NCBI GenBank assembly: GCA_021777555.1
Contig: JAJYDK010000003.1
Location: 113,773 to 177,772 of the forward strand
Source: Pseudomonadota bacterium
GTDB lineage: Bacteria; Pseudomonadota; Gammaproteobacteria; Steroidobacterales; Steroidobacteraceae
Direction of reading: 5' to 3'
Length of the DNA stretch: 64,000 bases
The notes beneath the pieces were generated by a model that was not told the DNA's origin, ran no database searches, and saw only the letters and a program-made list of their open reading frames with translations. Both the position numbers and the translations under genes were made by a program. Below are positions 8,474 through 16,941 of this stretch, piece after piece. How positions within the stretch are numbered: the first letter of the stretch is position 1; every line of letters begins with the position of its first letter.

Positions 8474-8532
8474 CGACCTTCTCCCGCAGGAGGAGCCGAT
8501 GCCGCCATGCCGTTTTGTCCATGTCGCCAGGT

Positions 8533-9183
8533 TCAGCTGCCGTCGCGAATCTCGACGTGGTTGTCGTCGTTTCGGTTGACAATGACCCAGATCGCCACCG
8601 CAGGCTCGTTCCCGATCGTCCAGAGGCGATGTGGTTGATCGGCGCCGTAGGAAACGGAGTCTCCGGCCTTCAGTTCATATTTCGAGAAGCCGATCTGCAA
8701 GCCCAGTTTTCCCGAGATGACGTAAGCGTACTCCTTGCCTCCATGTCGGAAAAGTGAGTCCTCAGGACAGGATTCAGCCCCAACCGCGTAGGTCACCTTG
8801 AGGAACTCCACCTTGTCGTCCGGACGCACGGTCAGGCGCTCCCATACTACGCCAGCCGCCAGACGCAACCGCTCGCGATTACTGGCGCGCTGAATTGGGC
8901 TCTCCGCGCCCGGCGCCGACTGGGCGCTGACCTGCGCCTGGTTTCTTGCCGATTTGGGATGATTGAATAGCTCATCGATCGGCATTCCCAATATCGTCGT
9001 CAGCGACCAGAGCGTGCTGACGGAGGGCATCACGTGCCCATTCTCGATCTGGGAAATCATGCTTGGCGAAATCTTGGCGCGGCGTGCGACCTCGCGAAGA
9101 CTCAATCCTCTCCGATTGCGCTCCTCTCGAATCTGTCTCCCGAGGGACGAGAGATCGGGCACATTCACTTTTGATGCAACCAT
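8533..9183 (-). CDS. XRE-family transcriptional regulator with C-terminal cupin domain
   Basis: A 216-residue DNA-binding protein. Residues ~13-67 form a lambda-repressor-type helix-turn-helix (LGRQIREERNRRGLSLREVA, then ISPSMISQIENGHVMPSVST). Residues ~130-212 form a cupin sensor domain with FRHGGKEYAYVISGKLGLQI and AGDSVSYGADQPHRLW, the layout of PuuR-like regulators that sense a small metabolite. No strong ribosome site precedes ATG 9183. It reads leftward towards the IS debris. It is the only regulator inside the 8.5-25 kb catabolic island and is therefore the best candidate for controlling the paired promoters at 13.3-13.7 kb. That role is inference. Confidence 0.88.
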   Translation of the reverse strand: MVASKVNVPDLSSLGRQIREERNRRGLSLREVARRAKISPSMISQIENGHVMPSVSTLWSLTTILGMPIDELFNHPKSARNQAQVSAQSAPGAESPIQRASNRERLRLAAGVVWERLTVRPDDKVEFLKVTYAVGAESCPEDSLFRHGGKEYAYVISGKLGLQIGFSKYELKAGDSVSYGADQPHRLWTIGNEPAVAIWVIVNRNDDNHVEIRDGS

Positions 9184-9835
9184 TGCGTGATGGCTGTCTG
9201 CTTCATGACTTTCGGGAGCACGGTCAGGTACGAAGTATCAATTGAGCACAAACCAAATATGCAACTGCTTGGGCGATCCTGAGTGCGCGCTGCGAGTCCG
9301 TTGCAAAGGCGTGTTACGCCTCCCGGGAATTCCCTGTCGATGCACCGCGTGAGCCAGCCGCCGGAGAACGGGATGTTCGCTGGAGAATTCAAGCGCACAC
9401 CCCGTACGGCACTGCGCCGGCTCCGGCCGCGACGCATGCAAGGAATCGGTCCGTAAATACGCGGCTTGCCTGGCAGCTGATCGTACGCGAAATTCTCGCA
9501 GATTGCAGCTACCCGAAGAGGGTGTCGAGCCGTGTGAGGTGATGCGGCTCGCCGGCACAATGACCTTGTTGTGCACGTTGCAGAATACATGGCATTGGCC
9601 GCCTCATAAATACTCCAATGGCGGGCGAGGGTGTGCCAAAGCGTCCGTCGCCGTCGACCGCCTGGAAAAGAGCTCCGGGTCTGCGCTGCGAGCCTGAGAG
9701 GCAGAGGGCTGCCGCCGCCGATGCTCTGCGCGTGCGGCTTCCAAGGCGCCCGGACCTGATGAGGGGGGCGGAAGACGGTGTACCCGCCTTCATGAGTACC
9801 CCCGAGGCCCGGCGTACGCTAGTGCGCAGCGCCAC
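9184..9835. other. Stretch without recognisable gene
   Basis: About 650 bp between the XRE-cupin gene and the terminator of the TonB-receptor gene. It holds only short open frames on both strands (the longest about 110 codons at 9509-9835, minus) with arginine-rich, low-complexity translations and no family resemblance. No clear promoter for the regulator gene was found. It may be decayed coding DNA. Confidence 0.6.
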
Positions 9836-9872
9836 CGAAAGAAAACCCCCCGGATCGGAATGATCCGAGGGG
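9836..9872 (-). terminator. Rho-independent terminator of the TonB-receptor transcript
   Basis: Read leftward, a hairpin with GATC/GGATC-centred stem and GC-rich base (CCCCTCGGATC, loop ATTCC, GATCCGGGGGG) is followed directly by TTTTCTTTC (9845-9836). The arm contains a small bulge. It lies about 125 bp after the stop of the receptor gene, the correct side and orientation. Confidence 0.75.
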
Positions 9873-9997
9873 CCCTATCTAGGTCTCCCCCGCTTCGTCA
9901 AGCGCAGATTTCATGAGAAAGCAGCTCTGCAGGTGGGGAAGTTCACCCTGCGCCGCGCTTTCACATACCGCTTCCAGCCATCTGGAACATTGCGCAC

Positions 9998-12235
9998 TCA
10001 GAAGCGGTACTCGTAAGTCACGCCATATCGCCGCGGCAGAGCCCGCCAGAGGAATCCTCCGGGGGAGAACTCCGCGTTGTAGATCGTATCGGTCAGGTTC
10101 TTCGACCAGAGCGTCAGCGACCATCGGTCGCCTTCCAGACCGAGCCGCAGGTTCAGCAGCGGGACCGGGTTACGCGAGGTGGAATCGTAGGGGTCCCACC
10201 AGGTGCGCCCGATCTCGTGGAAGTCGAGACGCACCATCCCGGCGAGTCCGTTCCCGAGCGGCTGGCGGTACATCCCGCCTGCGTTGATCGTGTCGCGGCT
10301 GACCAGCGGCGCCTGGTTGCCGAGGACGGTCGGATCAGCCATGGCCGTGATCCTGCTGTCAGTGTATCCGTAGCCGGCATACAGCTCCATCCGGTCGGTC
10401 GGCCGGAGGGTCAGCTGGACCTCCGCGCCCTTGTAGGTGGCGTTCAGATTGCCGAGGTTCTGGGTCGAGTTTGCGGCAAGATAGACGAAGAAATACCCGT
10501 TCTTCGAGTGCGTGTGGAACACGTCCGCGTCAACGCTAAGGCGGTGATGGAACATGTCACCCTTGACGCCGACCTCGTACGTATCAGCGATCTCGGCCGC
10601 GAACGTGTCACCGACGCCCAGAATATGGCTCGCCTTGGCCACAGCCGCCACTCCCGTCTGGTTGAAGCCGCCGCTGCGGAAGCCGCGGCTCCAGTCCGCG
10701 TACATCGTCCAGTCGGCGTTCGGCTGGTACCGCAGCGTGAACTTCGGCTGCCACGCGTCCCAGGTGTGCTTGCGCACCTCACCGGTGTAGGCCGCCGGAT
10801 CGGGCAGGAACTGCTGCGGCGTGCGGGTGGTGTCACTTTCGGTGTCGGAGTCGTAGCGTGCCGCCGCATCGAACTGCCACTGTTTCGACAGCGTGTAGGT
10901 CGCGTCGCCGTACCATGCCCAGGCGTTGCTGTTCTGGAAGTCCGCGAGGAATGTCACGTTCGTGTTGGTTGCGAAGGGATTGGCCGGGTTGACGATGGGG
11001 TTCTCGTAGACCGCGGGGACGCCGAGACCCCGATCGACGATGTTGTCCGTGGAGATGAAGCGCTCCTTGTGCAGGAAGTACAAGCCGGTGATCCACCTGA
11101 ACGGACTGTCCGACGGCGAGGTGAAGCGCACATCCTCGCTCCACGTGTGCACGCGGACGAACTGGCTCTGGCTCTCGTCGAAGGGGCCGCCGAGAGAGGC
11201 CGGGATTCCGGCGAAGAAATAGTTGTATCCGATCGAGGTAGTGATCGGCCGGAAGTCGTAGGCATCGCCAGTATCGATTTCCTTCGTCTGATTGTAATCC
11301 GTGATCGAGCGGAACGTGCCGTATCCCGGGGCGTAATCCAGCTTCAGAGCGCTGTCCAGGATGTCGCGGTGGTCCATTCCCAGGTTGTTGGTCTGTATCG
11401 GGCTGGTGACGTCGTTCGCATTCGGCGGAGTCGTGAAGCTCGCGAAGGGATTTGCCTCATTGTTGCGCGGAATGACGAAATAGTACGCGGTCGTCTGCAC
11501 CCGGTCGTAGAAGAGGCGCCAGTCCGCGGTGACCCGGTCGTTGGGCGTCCAGAGCAGTCGCAGCCTGCCGGAATAATCCCGGTAGGGGTCGGCTTTGCGA
11601 TGCAGATAGGTATTCTCGAGGTAGCCGCTGGTGTTGTAGACATCGAGCCCCGCGCGGTACAGCAGCGTGCCGCTCGAGTTGAGGGGACCGGTCACGGTGG
11701 AGTCCGCACGCTCGGACGGTCCGTTGCCGAGCCCGAGCCGGACCCGGCCCCCGAATTTCTTGGAGGGCGGGACCGTGTGGATGATGATTGCCCCAGCAAT
11801 CGCGTCGCGGCCGTAGAGCGCTCCCTGGGGACCCTTCAGCACTTCGATCTGCTGAATGTCGTTGAGCTGCGTGGCGAACTCCTCCGGATCGGTCTCCTGG
11901 ACACCGTCCACGATCACGGCGACGGATGGCTCGCTGTTGCGCGCCTGGGAGATGCCACGGAGGGTGACGAAGGCATTGCCGACGTTCTGTGTCTCCACCA
12001 GCGTCATGTTCGGCACCATCGCGATGAAGCTTTGCGGGCTATCGATGCCCGCCGAGCGGATTGCCTCCCGGGTAAATACGCTCTCAGTGATCGGCACGTT
12101 GTGGACCAGCTCCTTGCGCTCGCGTGCCGTCACGACGACCTCGTGGAGAATGGCGGTTTGGGCAAAGGCCGGAGCGGCGATGACCTCCGGCAACACCAGA
12201 GTCGCCGCCAATACCCATGCATTCGATTTGCGCAC
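9998..12235 (-). CDS. TonB-dependent outer-membrane receptor
   Basis: A 745-residue receptor for energy-driven uptake across the outer membrane. A signal peptide (residues 1-~25, ending PAFAQ) is followed by a TonB-box-like LHEVVVTA, the plug domain (QSFIAMVPNM, FVTLRGISQ, VIVDGVQETD, VLKGPQGALYGRDAIAGAI), and a C-terminal beta barrel ending in an aromatic residue (RF). The frame extends upstream to 12331, but GTG 12235 is preferred: it starts exactly at the signal peptide and has AGGGGG 8 bases before it. The ligand is unknown. Position beside a catabolic operon with shared promoter architecture suggests an organic nutrient rather than a siderophore. A good terminator follows at 9836-9872. 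Confidence 0.92.
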   Translation of the reverse strand: MRKSNAWVLAATLVLPEVIAAPAFAQTAILHEVVVTARERKELVHNVPITESVFTREAIRSAGIDSPQSFIAMVPNMTLVETQNVGNAFVTLRGISQARNSEPSVAVIVDGVQETDPEEFATQLNDIQQIEVLKGPQGALYGRDAIAGAIIIHTVPPSKKFGGRVRLGLGNGPSERADSTVTGPLNSSGTLLYRAGLDVYNTSGYLENTYLHRKADPYRDYSGRLRLLWTPNDRVTADWRLFYDRVQTTAYYFVIPRNNEANPFASFTTPPNANDVTSPIQTNNLGMDHRDILDSALKLDYAPGYGTFRSITDYNQTKEIDTGDAYDFRPITTSIGYNYFFAGIPASLGGPFDESQSQFVRVHTWSEDVRFTSPSDSPFRWITGLYFLHKERFISTDNIVDRGLGVPAVYENPIVNPANPFATNTNVTFLADFQNSNAWAWYGDATYTLSKQWQFDAAARYDSDTESDTTRTPQQFLPDPAAYTGEVRKHTWDAWQPKFTLRYQPNADWTMYADWSRGFRSGGFNQTGVAAVAKASHILGVGDTFAAEIADTYEVGVKGDMFHHRLSVDADVFHTHSKNGYFFVYLAANSTQNLGNLNATYKGAEVQLTLRPTDRMELYAGYGYTDSRITAMADPTVLGNQAPLVSRDTINAGGMYRQPLGNGLAGMVRLDFHEIGRTWWDPYDSTSRNPVPLLNLRLGLEGDRWSLTLWSKNLTDTIYNAEFSPGGFLWRALPRRYGVTYEYRF

Positions 12236-12246
12236 GTTCAATCCCC

Positions 12247-12261
12247 CTCGTATTAACTGAA
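12247..12261 (-). promoter_or_regulatory. Weak third copy of the island operator motif
   Basis: On the minus strand TTCAGT-TAATA-CGAG lies 12-26 bp upstream of the receptor start. It shares the TTCAGT half and partly the other half with the two stronger sites at 13314 and 13725. No good -10/-35 pair accompanies it, so it could be chance. Confidence 0.25.
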
Positions 12262-12469
12262 TCGTTGGTTGTCTGCTCTTCGATGTGCCCGCGCGCGAGG
12301 CGGGCATCCGGTCCGCGCGATCATCGAGCACATCATCATGTCGTCGCCGTGCGGGTCGAGAAGCCGTGCCGGGCGATCACCGCGTCCGGATACATCATCT
12401 CGAGCACGAGGCAGGGTCTGTCGAAGTTGCAGATCCGCGGCTGCTGGGCTCTCGCGGCGGGTCCTGAGC

Positions 12470-12946
12470 TCAGTCATCGGTGCCCAGCCACAAGGCAATC
12501 AGCAAAGCCGAGGCAAACAGTCGAAAGGCGTCTTGCAACACGTTTAGCTTCGTGCTTTGCCACATCAGAAAATATTCCTGGGCGATGACCAGAAAAGCGA
12601 TGAAGTACAGGCAAGCCGCCACCCCGAGTCCCAGATAGGCAGTCGATTTCGCGGCGTTGAACTGCTGCTTCTCACCGCGGCTCCGCCACAACCTCGCGGC
12701 TGCGAGCCAGGACAATGCGGCGCTCGTTGCTTCCGACAGGACGATCAGCCCGAAGGCAGCCCAGATGAGCACCGGGTTCTGGATGGCCCGCCACATGGCG
12801 TGCGGGTTCCGGTAGGTGGTTTGCATGCCCATTGCCGTGCCGACCGCGGCGTAGCCGGTATGGGGCATCGTCAGGTTCCCAAGGACTGCCAGAGTGAGCA
12901 CCAGCGCCATGCCGGCTACGAGCAGCGTCTTCAGTGTTCTGATCAC
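12470..12946 (-). CDS. DUF2165 family small integral membrane protein
   Basis: A 158-residue inner-membrane protein with four hydrophobic segments (about 7-25, 60-80, 100-122 and 137-154). It matches the DUF2165 family, whose function is unknown; the N-terminal LTMPHTGY and the late IAQEYFLMWQS patch are typical. The start is GTG 12946 with GGCGGG-like sequence upstream. It reads in the same direction as the TonB receptor, 234 bp away, and a near-consensus leftward promoter lies at 13333-13361, so the two may form one uptake transcript. The 12236-12469 gap shows no gene. Confidence 0.8.
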   Translation of the reverse strand: MIRTLKTLLVAGMALVLTLAVLGNLTMPHTGYAAVGTAMGMQTTYRNPHAMWRAIQNPVLIWAAFGLIVLSEATSAALSWLAAARLWRSRGEKQQFNAAKSTAYLGLGVAACLYFIAFLVIAQEYFLMWQSTKLNVLQDAFRLFASALLIALWLGTDD

Positions 12947-13313
12947 AGTTTGCCCGCCTTTGCGTGAGGTCGGAGGTCTGGTAAGGGCTGCGCCGTGTCG
13001 GCCACGGTGTCCGAGTCCGTTCGTTCCGTCAGTTCTTTGCGGGCCGGCCGGGGACGCGGGGCAATGCGGGCGACCCCGGAGCCTCAGCGGTTCGGGCAGT
13101 CCTGCAGCGCTCGTGGAATTCGTCGAAGATCTGGAGCATGTTGTTCAGCCCGTCGGCCCCCCAAGTTCGCCGGACGAGGACAGTCGCATTGCCATGCCGG
13201 CGTTCCGAACCGGGACAGCGATGGTCTTGTCCGTCAACTCAATGACTTCCAATGAGGACAAGCTCTCCGTCGCGTGACTTGGACGGCTGACGGCTATCGG
13301 GCCGGCTGCAGTG

Positions 13314-13328
13314 TTCAGTGACGCTGAA
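13314..13328. promoter_or_regulatory. Candidate operator, left promoter of the island
   Basis: The inverted repeat TTCAG-TGACG-CTGAA begins 4 bp downstream of the leftward -10 box. It shares TTCAGT-N5-TGAA with the site at 13726-13740, which has the same position relative to its own promoter. A repressor bound here would block the start site. Confidence 0.55.
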
Positions 13329-13332
13329 AGTG

Positions 13333-13361
13333 TTTATAGTGGGTTAACATCGGCTTGTCAA
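13333..13361 (-). promoter_or_regulatory. Sigma70-type promoter reading leftward to DUF2165/TonB receptor
   Basis: On the minus strand TTGACA (13361-13356), a 17-bp spacer, then TATAAA (13338-13333). Both boxes are near-consensus with ideal spacing. The spacer has GATGTT at positions 5-10, identical in place to the rightward promoter at 13694-13722. The transcript would have a leader of about 380 nt before the DUF2165 GTG. Confidence 0.65.
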
Positions 13362-13693
13362 GACACGGGCGGGCAGCCACATCTGTTCATCGTCGGGGCG
13401 CGAGCTGTCTGATCCAAAATGCGGTCCGCGCACACGCACTTCATGTTCTTTCGCCGGTCGTGCGAGCAGTCAAGCGGGTGGGTATGGCGGGTGTCCGCAT
13501 GCGAAGGGCAGATGATGAGCACATTGGAGGAATCACAGCCGACAGCGCGACTTCAGGGAATTCCCGAGGCGGAGCGTGGGGCGCGAGGTAGTTGAGGAGC
13601 ACGTTCAGGGAATTGCGGGACACGGGCGGCGTGAGGCCGATCGGGCGCAGCAGCATCACGAGCTTTGACGCTGGAAAGCGGTTACGCGAACCC

Positions 13694-13722
13694 TTGACGG
13701 CAGGATGTTCGCAGATTATAAA
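13694..13722 (+). promoter_or_regulatory. Sigma70-type promoter of the rightward catabolic operon
   Basis: TTGACG (13694-13699), 17-bp spacer containing GATGTT (13704-13709), TATAAA (13717-13722); start site expected near 13729. It lies 46 bp before the GTG start of the bicupin gene and shows that an ATG at 13705, inside the spacer, cannot be the start codon. Confidence 0.7.
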
Positions 13723-13724
13723 CT

Positions 13725-13741
13725 GTTCAGTATTAATGAAC
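13725..13741. promoter_or_regulatory. Candidate operator, right promoter of the island
   Basis: The perfect inverted repeat GTTCA-N7-TGAAC covers the expected transcription start. The core 13726-13740 fits TTCAGT-N5-TGAA, shared with 13314-13328. Confidence 0.6.
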
Positions 13742-13767
13742 TCTGCAGTAAAACGAGGAACGGTCTA

Positions 13768-14667
13768 GTGTCGCATCACGTCGCGCGAGCCAATGAGATC
13801 AAGCCCTTACCCGCCTACGAGCGCAACAGCAGCGGGTTTCGCCGAAGTTCGGTCATCGGCAGGGCATGCGACGCTGTGCATACCGACCTGGGATTCTGCG
13901 AGATCGATGCAGGCGGTCGGATTGACGTGCACGTGCAGTCATTCGAGGAACTTTTCTACGTTACCGAAGGTAGCCCAACCTTGATCCTGGACGGTCACGG
14001 TTACCCGCTTTGCCCTGGAGCCTGCGGTGTGATTCCGATCGGCACGCCTCATGCCTGGCTCGGGCCGGCCACGGGCACCGCCAAGTGGATCGATATGCTC
14101 ACGCCGATTCCCCGTGACGGACGCGGCCCAAGCGACCTGTTCTTCCTGGGCCGACCTGAAGGCGTTCCGGTAGAAGCGCTCGATATCCGCGATCCGCGCA
14201 CGCAGCACTTCTTTCGCATGACCGATGACGATATCACGCTGGAGAAGCTCAAGGTGGGCGCCCGGGTGGACGCTCCGACCGTTTCCGCCAGCATGGCGAC
14301 GGCGCTGCTCGCCTACAGCGGCATCGCCGTGAAGATGCTCGTCGACCAGAGAATGTCCGCTGCGCTGGCGACCATGTTCATGGTCGAATACCAGCCAGGC
14401 GGGGTGGCGCATGACCACGATCATCCGCTGGAGGAGAGCTACAGCATCCTCGAAGGCGAGGTCGAGGCGGTCGCCGACGGCACCACGTATCTGCTGCAGA
14501 AAGGTGACGTATTGTGGACGGGAGTGGGCTGCATTCACGCATTCCGCAACCCGAGCAACTCCACGGTCCGCTGGCTGGAGACGCAGTCGCCGCAGCCTCC
14601 GGCGCGTCACTCTTACCGGTTCGACCGCGATTGGGAATATCTCGAACATAAGCTTGGGCAGAAATAA
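13768..14667 (+). CDS. Bicupin protein, first gene of the catabolic operon
   Basis: A 299-residue protein with two cupin folds. The second (about 195-285) has an intact metal-site pattern: AHDHDHPLEES supplies the His/Glu ligands and GCIHAF the last His. The first (about 40-120) is degenerate: VHVQSFEEL keeps one His but has Gln where the second His is expected, while TPHAW is kept. Bicupins include dioxygenases and ureidoglycine aminohydrolase; the substrate here cannot be assigned. The frame extends upstream to ATG 13705, but GTG 13768 has AGGAA 7 bases before it and the 13705 codon lies in the promoter. The SDR gene follows after 2 bp. Confidence 0.85.
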   Translation: MSHHVARANEIKPLPAYERNSSGFRRSSVIGRACDAVHTDLGFCEIDAGGRIDVHVQSFEELFYVTEGSPTLILDGHGYPLCPGACGVIPIGTPHAWLGPATGTAKWIDMLTPIPRDGRGPSDLFFLGRPEGVPVEALDIRDPRTQHFFRMTDDDITLEKLKVGARVDAPTVSASMATALLAYSGIAVKMLVDQRMSAALATMFMVEYQPGGVAHDHDHPLEESYSILEGEVEAVADGTTYLLQKGDVLWTGVGCIHAFRNPSNSTVRWLETQSPQPPARHSYRFDRDWEYLEHKLGQK

Positions 14668-14669
14668 TC

Positions 14670-15359
14670 ATGACGGGCAGCGCAATTATCATCGGGGGTA
14701 CGCAAGGCATCGGTCTGGAGATCGCGCGCCGGATGTCCATGCGGGGCGAGAAGGTCGTCGTGGCCGGACGCGACGGACAGCGGTGCGCCGACGTCGCCCG
14801 CGAGCTGGGAGCCGGTGCGAGCGGTCTGGCAGTGGATCTGTCCAAGCCGCGCGAAATAGCCTCGGCACTTGCCAAGGTGCCGGCGGTCCGGCATGTGGTC
14901 ATCAGTGCCATCCAGCGGGACGCAAACTCCGTGCGCGACTATGACGTGGATCGTGCGCTCAATCTGGTGACGCTCAAGCTGGTTGGCTATACCGAGACGG
15001 TTCACTCGTTGCTGCCGAAGTTGGCGCCCGACGCCTCGATCGTTCTCTTCGGTGGCCTCGCGAAGGAGCGCCCTTATCCGGGATCCACGACGGTCACGAC
15101 CGTCAATGGCGCCGTGGCCACCCTCGTGCACACTCTCGCGGTGGAGCTTGCACCGGTGCGCGTCAACGCGATCCACCCGGGGATCATTGGCGACAGCCCC
15201 GCGTGGTCGGGCAAGAATCTCGACGCCGTGGTCAGCCGCACACCCACGAAGCGGCTCGCGACCATGGGTGATGTGGCGGACGCCGCGCTGTTCCTGCTGG
15301 ACAACCAATCCGTCAATGGAGTGAATCTGAATATCGACAACGGCTGGTTGCTCACCTGA
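14670..15359 (+). CDS. Short-chain dehydrogenase/reductase-like protein lacking the YxxxK pair
   Basis: A 229-residue Rossmann protein. The nucleotide loop is intact (GGTQGIG, 9-15) and the C-terminal VRVNAIHPG (163-171) is typical of SDRs. The catalytic Tyr-x3-Lys is replaced: V142 occupies the Tyr place and N146 the Lys place in the VTTVNGAVATL segment, and the usual Ser before it is Gly. Related SDRs with an NG motif exist, from memory, and their activities are poorly known. The start is ATG 14670, 2 bp after the bicupin stop. It may bind a nucleotide without classical SDR chemistry, or use other residues. Confidence 0.88.
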   Translation: MTGSAIIIGGTQGIGLEIARRMSMRGEKVVVAGRDGQRCADVARELGAGASGLAVDLSKPREIASALAKVPAVRHVVISAIQRDANSVRDYDVDRALNLVTLKLVGYTETVHSLLPKLAPDASIVLFGGLAKERPYPGSTTVTTVNGAVATLVHTLAVELAPVRVNAIHPGIIGDSPAWSGKNLDAVVSRTPTKRLATMGDVADAALFLLDNQSVNGVNLNIDNGWLLT

Positions 15360-15381
15360 GCGGCGTTTCGGAGAAGCAAGC

Positions 15382-16824
15382 ATGATGTCCGCGCAACAGG
15401 CGATTTCAGACACTCGAGATATTCCGGCCGGATCCGGTGAAGCAGGCCGCCGTATACTCATCAAAGGCGGAACGATCCTCAGCATGGATCCGAAAGTCGG
15501 CGATTTCGCCGCGGCGGACGTGCTGATCGAAGGCGGCATCCTGGCCGCCGTGGGCCCAGGCCTCGATGCGCCCGACGCCACGGTCATCGATGCGAAAGGC
15601 ATGATCGTGATGCCGGGCTTCATCGACACTCATCATCATCAATTCGAAACCGCGTTGCGCAGCTTTCTTGCCGACGGCATTCTGATCAACGACGGTCATC
15701 CGCACGGCGCAGTCAATTATTACGAACACATCCTGCAGAAATTTTCGCTGGTCTACCGCCCGCAGGATGTGCATATCAGCGTGCTGTTCGGATCGCTGGC
15801 GCAGCTCGACACCGGCGTGACGACCGTCATGGATGTCTCGCAGATCCATCACACCCCGGAGCACTCCGACGCCGTGGTCCAGGCGCTCAGAGACGGCGGC
15901 CGCCGCTCGGTGTTCGGGTATTTCGAGGGTTGGGGAGACGGAACGAAGTATCCCGACGATGCGCGGCGGCTGAAGAGGGAGCACTTCTCCTCCGCCGATC
16001 AGTTGCTGACGATGGTGATGGGAGGGGAGATCTATATTCCGGGCTATGAGAAGTCATGGAATATCGGCCGCGATCTCGCCGTTCCAGTGGCCCTGCACGT
16101 CGTCGGGACCTTCGGTATGGCGCCGACTTTCGACGAATTGGCCAGGGCGGGACGGTTCGGCTCGGACAACATCTTCATCCATATGACCGGGATGAGCGAC
16201 CTTGCGTGGAAAGTCGCCGCCGATGTTGGTGCGCACGTGTCCCTTTCCGTGCCCATCGAGATGACGATGCGTCATGGCATGCCGCCATTGCAGAGGGCTC
16301 TTGACCTGGGCATGCAGCCGTCGCTCTCGAGTGACGTGGAGTGCACCATGACCGCGGATCCGTTCACCTTGATGCGCAGCGCATTCACGCTCCAGCGGGC
16401 CTTCGTCAACGAGGCGGCGCTGGCGGGCAAGGATCAGCTTCCCTCATTGCTCACCTGCCACGATGTCCTCCGTTTTGCCACTCAAGAGGGCGCGAAGGGT
16501 CTTAAGCTCGATGGCAGGACGGGCTCTCTGACGCCGGGCAAGCAGGCGGATGTCATCCTGCTCGATGCGGCCGCACTGAATGTCGCGCCGCTGAATCATG
16601 CGCCTGGCGCCGTCGTCACGCTCATGGATCGAAGCAACGTCGATACCGTGATGGTTGCGGGCAAGATCCGAAAGTGGAAGGGCAAGCTGATCGGTGCGGA
16701 TCTCGCCAAGCTGAGGCGCGAGCTCGAAGCCAGCCGCGACCACATTTTCAATGCTGCGGGCATCGAGCGGGACCTGTTCCGCACTTGTTCCCACGCAGTA
16801 TCGGCGAGCGTCAAAGGCGCGTGA
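15382..16824 (+). CDS. Amidohydrolase-superfamily hydrolase or deaminase (ATZ/TRZ-like)
   Basis: A 480-residue TIM-barrel metal hydrolase flanked by the usual composite beta-sandwich. Landmarks: N-terminal ILIKGGTILSMDP, metal motif PGFIDTHHHQFETALR (~79-94), a later VALHVVG His, SLSSDVECTM providing the catalytic Asp, and the C-terminal GSLTPGKQADVILLD. This group (atrazine chlorohydrolase, guanine and cytosine deaminases and relatives) hydrolyses C-N or C-Cl bonds on cyclic or amide substrates. The actual substrate is unknown. The start is one of two adjacent ATGs (15382 or 15385) with GGAG about 9 bases upstream. It is the main hydrolytic step visible in the island. Confidence 0.9.
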   Translation: MMSAQQAISDTRDIPAGSGEAGRRILIKGGTILSMDPKVGDFAAADVLIEGGILAAVGPGLDAPDATVIDAKGMIVMPGFIDTHHHQFETALRSFLADGILINDGHPHGAVNYYEHILQKFSLVYRPQDVHISVLFGSLAQLDTGVTTVMDVSQIHHTPEHSDAVVQALRDGGRRSVFGYFEGWGDGTKYPDDARRLKREHFSSADQLLTMVMGGEIYIPGYEKSWNIGRDLAVPVALHVVGTFGMAPTFDELARAGRFGSDNIFIHMTGMSDLAWKVAADVGAHVSLSVPIEMTMRHGMPPLQRALDLGMQPSLSSDVECTMTADPFTLMRSAFTLQRAFVNEAALAGKDQLPSLLTCHDVLRFATQEGAKGLKLDGRTGSLTPGKQADVILLDAAALNVAPLNHAPGAVVTLMDRSNVDTVMVAGKIRKWKGKLIGADLAKLRRELEASRDHIFNAAGIERDLFRTCSHAVSASVKGA

Positions 16825-16941
16825 TGCGCGTACTTGCCCGAACGACCGGGGTGCCGTCGCGGCAGGCGTTGGCACCATGGCGATGGGACTGCACACTGCA
16901 GGGATCCACATGAGGACGGATCGATCTCTTGGAGAGACCCG

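Larger units (their letters stand above)
7515..8480. mobile_element. Insertion-sequence graveyard behind tRNA-Arg
   Basis: The interval holds the 5' two-thirds of an IS3-type transposase (rightward) fused at about 8387 to the beginning of an IS630-like transposase reading the other way. Neither is complete and no terminal inverted repeats could be paired, so the exact edges are unknown. Its location between a tRNA gene and a cluster of accessory catabolic genes suggests an insertion or rearrangement boundary. No duplicated tRNA 3' end (attachment site) was seen elsewhere in the window. Confidence 0.7.
12947..13767. other. Divergent control region, otherwise no recognisable gene
   Basis: An 821-bp gap between the leftward DUF2165 gene and the rightward bicupin gene. 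It contains two strong promoters with operators (13314-13361 leftward, 13694-13741 rightward) separated by about 330 bp. Short open frames exist (for example 13441-13659 minus) but resemble no family. The segment between the promoters may be decayed coding DNA. Confidence 0.6.

Noticed and set aside
9660..9760. Glycine-riboswitch-like patch (GCCTGAGAGGCAGAGGG)
   Set aside because: The conserved CCGAAGGAGCAA part and a second aptamer are absent, and no glycine gene is nearby.
13705..13767. Upstream ATG extension of the bicupin gene
   Set aside because: The ATG lies in the spacer of a near-consensus promoter and the extension would overlap the transcription start; GTG 13768 has a ribosome site.
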